Position numbers and translations under genes: made by a program. Shown here in pieces: positions 1-7,161 of a stretch of DNA of 22,530 nucleotides (positions within the stretch are counted from its first letter, which is position 1; each line of letters starts with the position of its first letter). The notes below the pieces were generated by a model, which worked only from the letters and a program-made list of their open reading frames with translations, was not told where the DNA came from and made no database searches. The stretch comes from an uncultured Anaerotignum sp. (lineage in GTDB: Bacteria > Bacillota > Clostridia > Lachnospirales > Anaerotignaceae), in NCBI RefSeq assembly GCF_934277605.1, contig NZ_CAKQVD010000030.1:1-22530 (forward strand), written 5' to 3'.

Positions 1-149
1 GAATTGATTTGTTTTTTCCGCTAAGTGTTTGGTGTTCCTTAGCTTTAACTGAAGTATATTTGATACAGCAAAAGGAGAGTCAATCTCTTTTCCAAAAATT
101 TTTCAACCTTTTTTCGGTGTATACCAAGCTATACATCCCCCAAGGGTAG
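1..149 (+). CDS. Possible 3' end of an unidentified plus-strand gene, cut by the window edge
   Basis: Reading from base 3, the plus strand stays open for 48 codons and stops at TAG 147-149. The predicted tail begins with a hydrophobic stretch (IDLFFPLSVWCSLALTEVYL) and ends in YTKLYIPQG, so it could be the C-terminus of a membrane protein. A plus-strand intrinsic terminator follows at 214-250, which fits a gene ending here and converging on the ilv operon. Against it, the sequence is AT-rich, uses codons such as ATA and CTA that the neighbouring genes mostly avoid, and an open frame of this length can occur by chance. No family is recognised. It is offered mainly because the terminator needs an upstream transcript. 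Confidence 0.33.
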   Translation, partial: IDLFFPLSVWCSLALTEVYLIQQKESQSLFQKFFNLFSVYTKLYIPQG

Positions 150-213
150 AGTTTCGGAAAACAGGAGGAATCCCACATTTTCTCCCCGATGAACGCCGTT
201 TTCGCTCCTGCCG

Positions 214-250
214 CTCCTGTTTTGCAGAGAATTTACAGGAGAGTTTTTTT
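214..250 (+). terminator. Intrinsic terminator on the plus strand, converging on the ilv operon
   Basis: CTCCTGT (214-220) pairs with ACAGGAG (235-241) around a 14-base loop and is followed by a run of T from 243 to 250. The T-run lies on the plus strand, so the transcript it would stop enters from the left. A second T-rich run (253-259) follows. Between 150 and 213 I see no gene. Confidence 0.5.
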
Positions 251-312
251 CATTTTTTTGCAAATTTTTTGAAGAAATCCGACTGAAGGGTGTGCTTTTC
301 TTATAATTGCAG

Positions 313-341
313 GCTTTTTTCGCCGCTTACCCGAAAAAAGC
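313..341. repeat. Perfect 10-bp inverted repeat between the two convergent terminators
   Basis: GCTTTTTTCG (313-322) is exactly complementary to CGAAAAAAGC (332-341) around a 9-base loop. It directly abuts the A-run of the ilv terminator. It has no U-run on its own 3' side in either direction, so it is not a standard terminator. It may protect a 3' end or back up termination. Confidence 0.5.
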
Positions 342-371
342 AAAAAAAGAAGCACCCTCAAAGAGTACTTC
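342..371 (-). terminator. Intrinsic terminator of the ilvBNCD operon
   Basis: On the minus strand GAAGTACTC pairs with GGGTGCTTC (nine pairs, two of them G-U) around a TTTGA loop and is followed at once by seven T (plus-strand A 342-348). It starts 16 bases after the ilvD stop codon, which is the expected place for the end of this operon. Confidence 0.75.
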
Positions 372-387
372 CTTTTTGCTTATTTTG

Positions 388-2055
388 TCATTTCATTACC
401 GCACCTGTATTTGCGGAGGAAACCAGCTTTGCATATCTGGAAAGCCAGCCTGTTGTTACCTTCGGTGCAGGGGCAACATAAGCCGCTCTTCTTGCCGCAA
501 ATTCTTCTTCGCTTACCCTTGCATTTACCTTATGGTTCGGGATATCAATTTCGATGATATCGCCCTCCTGCAACAGACCGAAGGTGCCGCCTGCCGCTGC
601 CTCCGGGCTAACGTGACCGATGGAGGCACCACGGCTTGCGCCGCTAAAGCGTCCGTCTGTAATCAGCGCAACGCATTTATCCAGCTTCATGCCTGCCAAA
701 GCACTCGTCGGGTTCAGCATTTCACGCATACCGGGGCCGCCCTTGGGGCCTTCATAGCGGATGACAACAACATCCCCCGGATGAATCCCACCTGCGTAAA
801 TCGTTGCGATGGCATCCTCCTCGCTGTCAAACACACGGGCAGGGCCTGTATGGCACAGCATTTCGGGATCTACCGCACTTCTTTTTACCACGCAGCCATC
901 CTCTGCGATATTGCCCCACAGCACTGCAATGCCGCCTGTTTCGCTATACGGGTTCTCGATGGGGCGAATCAGCTCATAATCCTTCACATAAGCACCCTCG
1001 ATATTTTCGCCCAAGGTTTTGCCTGTGGCTGTCATAACCTCCAAATCCAGCAGACCCTTTTTCGCCAACTCTGCCTGCACTGCGGCAATGCCGCCCGCTC
1101 TGTTCAAATCGGAGATATGGGTGGAGCCTGCGGGTGCCAGATGGCAGAGATTCGGCACCTTTGCGGAAATTTCATTAAAGATATCCATATTCAAATCTAC
1201 GCCTGCCTCGTTTGCAATCGCAAGCAAATGCAGCACGCTGTTAGAGGAACAGCCCAATGCCATATCGCAGGCTACTGCGTTATAAATGCTTCTGGTGTTG
1301 ATGATATCTCTTGCCTTGATATCCTTTTCCACCAATTCCATGATTGCCATGCCTGCGTGCTTTGCAAGCTGCATACGCCCACTGGAAACATTGGGCAATG
1401 TGCCGTTGCCGGGCAGAGCGATACCCACCGCTTCACACAGACAGTTCATGCTGTTTGCGGTATACATTCCTGCGCAGGAGCCACAGCCGGGGCAGGTGTT
1501 TGTCTCATATTCAAACAGCTTTGCATCATCAATGAGGTTCGCCTTTCTTGCGCCCACCGCCTCAAACATCTTGGACAGGCTGACCTCCTCCTGATCCACC
1601 AAGCCGGGCAGCATGGCACCGCCGGAGCAAACGACAGCAGGGATATTCATACGCACCGCCGCCATTACCATGCCCGGAACGATTTTATCGCAATTCGGCA
1701 CAAGCACCAAGCCATCCAGTGCGTGTGCCATTGTCATGGTTTCTACGCTATCTGCAATCAGCTCACGGCTGGCAAGGCTATATTTCATGCCCAAATGCCC
1801 CATGGCAATCCCATCACAAACGCCAATCGCCGGAATCATAATCGGTGTGCCGCCTGCCATGCGTACCCCCGCCTTGACCGCCTCTGTAATCTTATCCAGA
1901 TTGAAATGCCCGGGGACAATTTCGCTGTGTGCGGAAACCACCCCAATGAGCGGTCTGTCCAGCTCCTCCTTGGTATAGCCCATGGCATAAAACAGGCTTC
2001 TTGCAGGTGCCTTTTCCACGCCCTGCGTTACCTGCGCACTTCTCAGTTGTTTCAT
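388..2055 (-). CDS. ilvD: Dihydroxy-acid dehydratase
   Basis: IlvD removes water from 2,3-dihydroxy-isovalerate and 2,3-dihydroxy-3-methylvalerate to give the 2-oxoacid precursors of valine (and leucine) and isoleucine, in the cytoplasm. The 555-residue protein is full length for the family. Visible motifs are DGIAMGH at about 81-87, the PNCDK cysteine at 122 and CPGCGSC at 188-194, cysteines that bind the Fe-S cluster. The position that carries a third cluster cysteine in the oxygen-stable [2Fe-2S] plant-type enzymes is here glycine 49, in VPGH, as in the E. coli enzyme. I infer an oxygen-sensitive [4Fe-4S] type, suiting an anaerobe. The ATG at 2055 has AGGAGG eight bases upstream. It is the last gene of ilvBNCD and a terminator follows 16 bases after the stop. 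Confidence 0.97.
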   Translation of the reverse strand: MKQLRSAQVTQGVEKAPARSLFYAMGYTKEELDRPLIGVVSAHSEIVPGHFNLDKITEAVKAGVRMAGGTPIMIPAIGVCDGIAMGHLGMKYSLASRELIADSVETMTMAHALDGLVLVPNCDKIVPGMVMAAVRMNIPAVVCSGGAMLPGLVDQEEVSLSKMFEAVGARKANLIDDAKLFEYETNTCPGCGSCAGMYTANSMNCLCEAVGIALPGNGTLPNVSSGRMQLAKHAGMAIMELVEKDIKARDIINTRSIYNAVACDMALGCSSNSVLHLLAIANEAGVDLNMDIFNEISAKVPNLCHLAPAGSTHISDLNRAGGIAAVQAELAKKGLLDLEVMTATGKTLGENIEGAYVKDYELIRPIENPYSETGGIAVLWGNIAEDGCVVKRSAVDPEMLCHTGPARVFDSEEDAIATIYAGGIHPGDVVVIRYEGPKGGPGMREMLNPTSALAGMKLDKCVALITDGRFSGASRGASIGHVSPEAAAGGTFGLLQEGDIIEIDIPNHKVNARVSEEEFAARRAAYVAPAPKVTTGWLSRYAKLVSSANTGAVMK

Positions 2056-2079
2056 AGAAAGCTCCTCCTTTGCAAGAAA

Positions 2080-2107
2080 GGCGAGCCTCTAAACATAGAG
2101 ACTCGCC
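2080..2107 (-). other. Hairpin between ilvC and ilvD
   Basis: GGCGAG (2080-2085) pairs with CTCGCC (2102-2107), and after one A-C mismatch CTCT pairs with AGAG around a 6-base loop. On the minus strand it lies just after ilvC and is followed by CCTTTCTTG, a poor U-tract, then the ilvD ribosome binding site. It could be a weak terminator that lowers ilvD relative to ilvC, or a 3' end stabiliser of processed ilvBNC mRNA. Confidence 0.55.
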
Positions 2108-2122
2108 GTAATCTGTCCAATC

Positions 2123-3118
2123 TTATTTTTTCAGCCAGCTCATCATTTCTCTCAGCTCTTTGCCTACATGGCACAGCTGATGATCTGCCGCTTTTTTGCG
2201 GGAGGTCAGGAATTTTGCCTTGCCGCCTGCATTCATTTCCTGAACGAATGTGCTTGCAAAGGTACCATCCTGAATTTCAGCCAACACCTGCTTCATGCCT
2301 TCTCTGGATTCTTTTGTGATGACACGTTTGCCTGTTACATAGTCGCCGTATTCTGCTGTGTTGGAGATGGAATATCTCATCTTATCGAAGCCGCCTTCAT
2401 AAATCAAATCTACAATCAGCTTCATTTCATGGATACATTCAAAATATGCCATTTCGGGTTCATAGCCTGCTTCTACCAGTGTTTCAAAGCCTGCTGTCAT
2501 CAGCTCGCAAACACCGCCACACAGAACTGCCTGTTCGCCGAACAAATCTGTTTCTGTTTCCTCTTTAAAGGTGGTTTCCAGAATACCCGCTCTGCCTGCG
2601 CCGATGGCTGCCGCATAGGCCAGTGCAAATTCCTTTGCCTTGCCGGATTTATCCTGCTCTACCGCAATCAGACAGGGAACGCCGCTGCCCTGTGTATACA
2701 GGCTTCTTACAATATGACCGGGGCCCTTGGGTGCTACCATGGAAACATCCAGATAATCCGCAGGCTGAATCTGACTATAATGAATGTTGAAACCATGGGC
2801 GAACATCAGTGTATCACCCTCCTTCATGTGCTTTGCAATCTGATTTTTATAAATTGCAGGAGCCAGCTCATCGGGAACCAGCATCATAACTACGTTGCCT
2901 GCCTCTGCCGCTTCTTCAATATCCAGAACCTTCAGACCTGCCGCCTCTGCCTTTGCAACGTGCTGAGAGCCGGGTCTTAAGCCAACAACAACATCAACGC
3001 CGCTTTCCTTCAGGTTCATGGCATGGGCATGACCCTGACTGCCGAAGCCGATGATAGCAACTGTTTTGCCGTCCAACATTCCTAAGTTACAATCCTGATC
3101 ATAATACTTGTTAATCAT
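2123..3118 (-). CDS. ilvC: Ketol-acid reductoisomerase, class I
   Basis: IlvC isomerises and reduces 2-acetolactate or 2-aceto-2-hydroxybutyrate to the dihydroxy acid used by IlvD, with NAD(P)H and Mg2+. At 331 residues it matches the short class I form. The N-terminal Rossmann fold shows GFGSQGHAHA at 24-33. The loop after beta-2, with RPGS at 48-51, is the region that sets cofactor choice, and its Arg and Ser favour NADPH. AHGFNIHY at 107-114 carries a conserved His, KGPGH lies at 131-135, and the metal site is seen as ETDLFGEQ (Asp191, Glu195) plus Glu231 of the C-terminal knotted domain. The ATG at 3118 follows AAGGAGAG. It sits 56 bases after ilvN and 67 bases before ilvD in one operon. 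Confidence 0.97.
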   Translation of the reverse strand: MINKYYDQDCNLGMLDGKTVAIIGFGSQGHAHAMNLKESGVDVVVGLRPGSQHVAKAEAAGLKVLDIEEAAEAGNVVMMLVPDELAPAIYKNQIAKHMKEGDTLMFAHGFNIHYSQIQPADYLDVSMVAPKGPGHIVRSLYTQGSGVPCLIAVEQDKSGKAKEFALAYAAAIGAGRAGILETTFKEETETDLFGEQAVLCGGVCELMTAGFETLVEAGYEPEMAYFECIHEMKLIVDLIYEGGFDKMRYSISNTAEYGDYVTGKRVITKESREGMKQVLAEIQDGTFASTFVQEMNAGGKAKFLTSRKKAADHQLCHVGKELREMMSWLKK

Positions 3119-3174
3119 TTGAATCTCTCCTTTTTTGTCTTATCTTTCGTGTGTATTCTTTTAACCCATTTGGA

Positions 3175-3711
3175 TTAAATTCCTGTTAAATGCTTTTCCT
3201 CACTGGCATCCCTTGCCATGCCTGTTACGCCTGTACGGGAAACCTCGATAATATCGTAATCCTCCAGCATACTCATAAAGCCGTCAATCTTTTTTGGGGA
3301 GCCTGTCAATTCGATAATCATACTTTCCTTATTCAGCCCGACCACCTTGCCACGATAAATCTCCGTCATTTCATGCAGGGCGGAGCGCTCATTCTGCGTT
3401 GCTTTGATTTTTACCAAAAGCAGCTCTCTGTAAAGGCTGTTGGTATCCGACAAAATATACGCTTCATTGACATTTTCCAGCTTTTTAATCTGTGCGATGA
3501 TTTGATACAGCACATTTTCATCATCCCCATTGACCACCAAGGTAATCCTTGTGATGCCGGAAACATTGGTTTCGGATGCGGTAATCGTGCTGATGTTAAA
3601 GCTTCTGCGGCCAACCAGACTGGATACCCTTGCAAGCACATTCGGCTGATTTTCCACCATCAGACAAACCACGGTTTTATTGACTTCTTTTTTATCCATC
3701 GTTGCTTTCAT
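3175..3711 (-). CDS. ilvN: Acetolactate synthase regulatory (small) subunit
   Basis: This is the small subunit that binds to IlvB, raises its activity and gives feedback inhibition by valine. The 178-residue protein has an N-terminal ACT domain at about 12-85, starting with VVCLMVENQPNVLARVSSL, and a C-terminal region with the family pattern seen in IYRGKVVGLNKESMIIELTG. It is slightly longer than typical (about 160-170) because of a short N-terminal extension. Two ATGs are possible. The one at 3711 has AGGAGG nine bases upstream, while the ATG at 3699 is too far from it. It starts 14 bases after the ilvB stop, so the two subunits are likely made together. Which amino acid inhibits it cannot be read from the sequence. 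Confidence 0.94.
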   Translation of the reverse strand: MKATMDKKEVNKTVVCLMVENQPNVLARVSSLVGRRSFNISTITASETNVSGITRITLVVNGDDENVLYQIIAQIKKLENVNEAYILSDTNSLYRELLLVKIKATQNERSALHEMTEIYRGKVVGLNKESMIIELTGSPKKIDGFMSMLEDYDIIEVSRTGVTGMARDASEEKHLTGI

Positions 3712-3725
3712 TCCCCTGCACCTCC

Positions 3726-5387
3726 TTATTCCAGAATCATCTCATCTACGGTGCCGCCATTGGGAATCATCGGCAATACCTTCATTTCTCTGTCAATATC
3801 ACAGCAAATCCAGACAGGGCCCTTTTCCTGCAACGCCTGCTGAAATGCCTTTTTGAAATCCTCCTCTGTATTCACATGGAAGCCCTTGCCGCCAAAGCCT
3901 TCGATAATCTTTACAAAATCGGTTTTTCTTTCGGGGGTTGTATATGCGTAGCGCTTGCCGTAAAAAACAGTTTGCCACTGATATACCATACCCAGCACAC
4001 GATTATCCAGAATCACAGTGATAATCGGCATTTCCTCGCTCACTGCTGTGCAGGCCTCATTCAGATTCATGTGGAAGGAGGCATCTCCCGTAAAATGAAC
4101 CACTCTCTTTTCCGGGAACGCCGCCTGTGCGCCGATGGCTGCGCCATAGCCATAGCCCATGGTGCCTAAGCCGCCGCTGGAAAGAAAATGTCCTGTTTGC
4201 TTATGCTTAATATATTGTGCCGCCCACATTTGATGCTGACCGACATCGGTTACATAAATCGTATCCTTATCCACCATATCGCAGACATCACGAATCAGCC
4301 TGCCGGGGTGCAGCCCCTCGCCACGATAGGCAACCTTCTCCTGCTCTGCCTGCCATTCGGCAATCCGGCTGCGCCAAGCAGGATGCTCTCTCTTTTCGAG
4401 CAAGGGCAACAATCTTTCCAGAAAATCCTTCACATCGCCTACAATATATTGGTCTACGGGTACATTTTTATTGACCTCGCAGGCATCGATATCCACCTGA
4501 ATTTTCACTGCATCAGGGGAAAATTTTTCAATATTCAAAGCAACACGGTCACTGAAGCGTGTCCCCAAGGCAAGCACCAAATCCGCATGGAACAGTGCCT
4601 CATTTGCTGTCACACTGCCGTGCATCCCAACCATGCCAAGTGCTCTTTCGTCATTATATGGCACCAAGCCTGCCGCCATCATGGTGTGTGCCGCCGGGAT
4701 ATCGGCGGTTTCCATCAATGCGTGCAGCTCCTTTTCAACCTGACGGGCTGCCGCACCGCCACCGCAGTAAATAACGGGACATTCCGCACGATTGATTGCA
4801 TCTGCAACCTCCTGCAGCTCCGCATCCGTCGCCTTCGGCAGTTCCTTCAGTGCAAGCGGTCTTTCCGGCACATAATCCACCGTTGCCGCTGTTACGTCCT
4901 TTGTGATATCCACAAGCACAGGCCCCTTTCTTCCGCTCTGGGCAATGCGGAACGCCTGTCTTAAGGCATCCGCCAAATCCTCCACACGGTTGACGAAGAA
5001 GTTGTGCTTTGTAATCGGCATTGTAATGCCTGTAATATATACCTCCTGAAAGGCGTCTCTGCCAATCAGGTTATTTGTTACATTGCTTGTAATGGCAACC
5101 ATGGGAACGCTGTCCATATAAGCTGTTGCAATCCCTGTTACCAAATTTGTTGCGCCGGGGCCGCTTGTTGCAAAAACAACACCTGTTTTCCCTGTTGCTC
5201 TGGCATAGCCATCTGCCGCATGGGAAGCCCCCTGTTCATGAGCCGTTAAGATGTGCTTGATACGATTCTGATATTCATACAGCGCATCATATACATTCAG
5301 CGCCGCACCGCCCGGATACCCGAAAACCGTATCCACGCCATGCTCCAGCAGAACCTCCAGAATCAGTTGGGCACCTGTCTTTTTCAT
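3726..5387 (-). CDS. ilvB: Acetolactate synthase catalytic (large) subunit
   Basis: IlvB condenses two pyruvates, or pyruvate and 2-oxobutyrate, to acetolactate or acetohydroxybutyrate with ThDP, Mg2+ and FAD, the first common step of branched-chain synthesis. The 553-residue protein is full length. It shows the ThDP-activating Glu51 in TAHEQGASHAADGYA, a central FAD region, LGTMGYGYGAAIGAQ, and the ThDP-binding motif from GDASFHMN (434-441) to ILDN (459-462). VYQWQ shortly after is typical of anabolic AHAS rather than the FAD-free catabolic AlsS, and the adjacent ilvN supports this. The ATG at 5387 lies eight bases after AGGAGG. It is the first gene of the operon, with a strong promoter about 70 bases upstream. 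I see no T-box (no AGGGTGGNACCGCG-type motif) in the leader. Confidence 0.97.
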   Translation of the reverse strand: MKKTGAQLILEVLLEHGVDTVFGYPGGAALNVYDALYEYQNRIKHILTAHEQGASHAADGYARATGKTGVVFATSGPGATNLVTGIATAYMDSVPMVAITSNVTNNLIGRDAFQEVYITGITMPITKHNFFVNRVEDLADALRQAFRIAQSGRKGPVLVDITKDVTAATVDYVPERPLALKELPKATDAELQEVADAINRAECPVIYCGGGAAARQVEKELHALMETADIPAAHTMMAAGLVPYNDERALGMVGMHGSVTANEALFHADLVLALGTRFSDRVALNIEKFSPDAVKIQVDIDACEVNKNVPVDQYIVGDVKDFLERLLPLLEKREHPAWRSRIAEWQAEQEKVAYRGEGLHPGRLIRDVCDMVDKDTIYVTDVGQHQMWAAQYIKHKQTGHFLSSGGLGTMGYGYGAAIGAQAAFPEKRVVHFTGDASFHMNLNEACTAVSEEMPIITVILDNRVLGMVYQWQTVFYGKRYAYTTPERKTDFVKIIEGFGGKGFHVNTEEDFKKAFQQALQEKGPVWICCDIDREMKVLPMIPNGGTVDEMILE

Positions 5388-5456
5388 ACATGCTCCCTCC
5401 TCTTTTGAAACTCTCGAAACTCTTTTTCTCTTTTGTAAGTTAGTAATGTATTTTTT

Positions 5457-5484
5457 ATTATACTGTGAATCTCCCTCCTGTCAA
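5457..5484 (-). promoter_or_regulatory. Sigma-A promoter of ilvBNCD
   Basis: On the minus strand TTGACA (5484-5479) and TATAAT (5462-5457) are both perfect consensus hexamers, separated by 16 bases. Transcription should start near 5450, giving a leader of about 63 bases that includes AGGAGG before the ilvB ATG at 5387. A promoter this strong in front of a biosynthetic operon usually needs a repressor. Candidate sites are the inverted repeats at 5517-5556. Confidence 0.82.
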
Positions 5485-5516
5485 TTCAGAAAAAGGGCGG
5501 ACAAATCGTAATCTCT

Positions 5517-5556
5517 ATGTATAAAAATAAATACATGCTTTCGTCCATTGTATACA
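5517..5556. promoter_or_regulatory. TGTATA-type inverted repeats upstream of the ilv promoter
   Basis: ATGTAT (5517-5522) is complementary to ATACAT (5531-5536) across eight A/T bases. TGTATACA at 5549-5556 is a perfect 8-bp palindrome with the same core. They lie about 33 to 72 bases upstream of the -35 element. They resemble operator half-sites, but the region is AT-rich and such motifs arise by chance. They do not match the CodY consensus. Confidence 0.3.
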
Positions 5557-5726
5557 TTTAAGTCAATCTGCACAAAATGACAGCCCAAAAATTAGACTGT
5601 TTTTTCTATTTTTCATCATTATTTCTCTCTGAAAAGGCATTTGTTCACAGAGACAGAAATTTGTGCAATTTCCGATACAAAAACCTTGTTCAAATTCCAT
5701 CCCCCCTTTTTGCAGGCATTTTCTTT

Positions 5727-5746
5727 GGATACAGTTTACTGCATCC
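5727..5746 (-). other. Hairpin after the DUF3006 gene
   Basis: GGATACAGT (5727-5735) pairs with ACTGCATCC (5738-5746), nine pairs including one G-U when read on the minus strand, with only two loop bases. Flanking T-rich and A-rich tracts may extend it. There is no U-run after it on the minus strand, so it may serve as an mRNA 3' stabiliser rather than a standard terminator. Confidence 0.4.
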
Positions 5747-5759
5747 GAAAAAAGCTCTT

Positions 5760-5972
5760 TTATTCCCATAATGCGTCCATTTTTTTTGCAATTTTCGCTT
5801 TTCTTTCCTTGGTTTCCTCTGCATTTTTCTTCCAAACGCCATTGATATCCAAAAAAACAACATCTCCCTCTTTTATTTCCTTAGAAAGCGTGCTTTTCGG
5901 CACCTCTCTTGTCTGCGTTCCTTCCAGAAGGACTGCAATGTCCCCCTCGAAGCGATCCAAAATCACAGCCAT
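5760..5972 (-). CDS. Small DUF3006 family protein
   Basis: A 70-residue protein opening with MAVILDRFEGDIAVLLEG, the typical beginning of DUF3006 proteins, which are short, beta-rich and of unknown function. Residues 30-45 (STLSKEIKEGDVVFLDING) continue the family pattern, and the end is a Lys/Glu-rich helix (about 46-68). The ATG at 5972 is chosen because AAAGGAGG lies seven bases upstream; a longer reading to 6083 would run into the previous gene. It begins 13 bases after the stop of the metallo-hydrolase gene, so translation is probably coupled. From established knowledge, DUF3006 genes often sit beside ComEC-like metallo-beta-lactamase genes in Firmicutes, which fits. A role as partner or regulator of that enzyme is only inference. 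Confidence 0.85.
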   Translation of the reverse strand: MAVILDRFEGDIAVLLEGTQTREVPKSTLSKEIKEGDVVFLDINGVWKKNAEETKERKAKIAKKMDALWE

Positions 5973-5985
5973 TTTTCTTCCTCCT

Positions 5986-7104
5986 TTATGGGTTGCAGTT
6001 GCCGCAGGGCGAATAGCCAAGGGAAATTGCTTCCTCTCTGTCCTCAAGATAAATGCGGTTTGCCTCCTCCGGCAAGGATGCACAGCGCTCTGTGTGGAAT
6101 TTCTTTGACTTTTTGTTGCCGATATAAACAGTCTGCTTCTCCTGCGTGGCCGGCTCTGTCTGCTTTACAGAGGGCTTCTCCTGCGTGGCCGGTTCTGTCT
6201 GCTTTACAGAGGGCTTCTCCTGCGTGGTGCTGCCGCAATGGAAGGCGATATTTTTTCCATCCGTGGTGCAGACAATGTCTCCCTGCAAATCGGTACGATA
6301 AATTTCTGCGCCGATTCCCTTCAGACTTTGCAGTGCTTCCTCCTCCGGATGATGATAGCTGTTGCCCGCCCCAACGCTGATCACGGCATAGCGTGGCTGA
6401 ACGGCCTGCAAAAATGCCTGTGTGCTTGCGGTGCTGCTGCCGTGATGGCTTACCTTCAGCACATCCGCCCGCAAATTGCCGCCTGCCTGCAGGATATCCT
6501 TTTCGGCGGGTTCCTCCGCATCCCCCGTAAACAAAAAGGCGGTTTCGCCTGCGTTTACCTTCAACACGATAGAATTGTTATTAAAATCCTTATATTCCTT
6601 CTGCGGCCCAAGCACTTCAATTTCCAAGCCGTTGAAATCAATCGTATCCTTTGGGTTTGGCGATTTGACTTTCAAGCCCTTCTCTGCAATCGCATCCAAT
6701 ACGTCCTCAAAGGTTTTGCTTGTGTGCAGGATTTTCGGCATATAAACTGCATCCACATCAAAATGGTTGATGATGGCATCCAAGGAGCCGATGTGGTCCT
6801 CATGCGGATGGGTTCCCACGACGGCATCCAGCCTTTGCACCCCACGCTCCTCTAAATAGGAAAGAATCTTATCGGCATCGCCGTTATTGCCTCCATCAAT
6901 TACCATATAATGCCCATTCGAGCTTAATAAGGCACAATCCGCCTGCCCGACATCCAGAAAATCCACACGCAGAAGAACATCCTCCGCCGCAATCTGCTCC
7001 ACTCGCTGTGCGCCCTGCTGTGTTGCCTCCGGAACCGAACAGCCTGTCAGTGTAAGCAGCAGACTCAAGGCCAACAAAAGCCCCTTCCATCCTTTTTGTT
7101 TCAT
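5986..7104 (-). CDS. ComEC-like metallo-beta-lactamase-fold lipoprotein with repeat linker and Cys tail
   Basis: A 372-residue exported hydrolase. It begins with a lipoprotein signal (hydrophobic residues 8-19, lipobox LTGC, lipid on Cys22). Residues about 43-290 form a metallo-beta-lactamase domain of the ComEC C-terminal type, with HPHEDH (99-104), Asp195 in TGDAEE, SHHGSS (219-224) and HHP (251-253). A hydrophilic linker (about 293-324) holds two copies of a 13-residue repeat. The last 45 residues have YIGNKKSKKFH, Cys341 and PCGNC (Cys367, Cys370), a small possibly metal-binding domain common at the ends of secreted Firmicute nucleases and hydrolases. The ATG at 7104 is used because GAGAGG precedes it; longer readings enter the rnc terminator. 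Substrate unknown; extracellular nucleic acid or phosphodiester is a guess. DUF3006 follows directly. Confidence 0.88.
   Translation of the reverse strand: MKQKGWKGLLLALSLLLTLTGCSVPEATQQGAQRVEQIAAEDVLLRVDFLDVGQADCALLSSNGHYMVIDGGNNGDADKILSYLEERGVQRLDAVVGTHPHEDHIGSLDAIINHFDVDAVYMPKILHTSKTFEDVLDAIAEKGLKVKSPNPKDTIDFNGLEIEVLGPQKEYKDFNNNSIVLKVNAGETAFLFTGDAEEPAEKDILQAGGNLRADVLKVSHHGSSTASTQAFLQAVQPRYAVISVGAGNSYHHPEEEALQSLKGIGAEIYRTDLQGDIVCTTDGKNIAFHCGSTTQEKPSVKQTEPATQEKPSVKQTEPATQEKQTVYIGNKKSKKFHTERCASLPEEANRIYLEDREEAISLGYSPCGNCNP
6136..6227 (-). repeat. 39-bp tandem repeat inside the hydrolase gene
   Basis: Two units of 39 bases (6136-6174 and 6175-6213) differ at a single base that I could see, and 14 bases of a third unit follow (6214-6227). 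The unit encodes QEKPSVKQTEPAT, so copy-number changes keep the frame and alter only the linker length between the catalytic domain and the Cys tail. Confidence 0.92.
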
Positions 7105-7161
7105 TTTCCTCTCTCCCTTCTTTTCCCTTATTTTATCATCTCCATAGGGGAACATAACATT

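Larger units (their letters stand above)
5388..5759. other. 372-bp gene-free stretch: ilv leader, promoter and upstream repeats
   Basis: Right to left on the minus strand this gap holds the 3' side of the DUF3006 gene with a hairpin (5727-5746), an AT-rich stretch, two TGTATA-type inverted repeats (5517-5556), the ilv promoter (5457-5484) and a leader of about 60 bases. I find no T-box, no leader peptide rich in Leu, Ile or Val codons and no convincing gene. The leader is too short for a classical attenuator. Confidence 0.6.

Noticed and set aside
70..89. AAAAGGAGA/TCTCTTTT imperfect hairpin
   Set aside because: A bulged, AT-rich stem without a U-run, inside the candidate gene end. Not distinguishable from chance.
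118..135. TGTATA-6-TATACA palindrome near the left edge, similar to repeats upstream of ilvB
   Set aside because: It lies inside the candidate plus-strand gene end and is short and AT-rich. A shared operator flanking both sides of the ilv operon is not supported.
307..2319. 670-codon open frame on the plus strand across ilvD
   Set aside because: It is the antisense of ilvD and of the ilvD-ilvC junction. The product is Cys- and His-rich with no family resemblance and it runs through the ilv terminator. The ilvD protein on the other strand is unambiguous.
5388..5456. T-box or amino-acid attenuator in the ilvB leader
   Set aside because: The leader is only about 63 bases. No T-box core, no Leu/Ile/Val-rich leader peptide and no alternative terminator hairpin were found.
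5563..5700. 45-residue Cys-containing small ORF on the minus strand (MEFEQGFCIGNC...)
   Set aside because: The GGGGGG before its ATG touches the start codon with no spacing, codon use is unlike the neighbours and it lies in a control gap. Possible but not supported enough to annotate.
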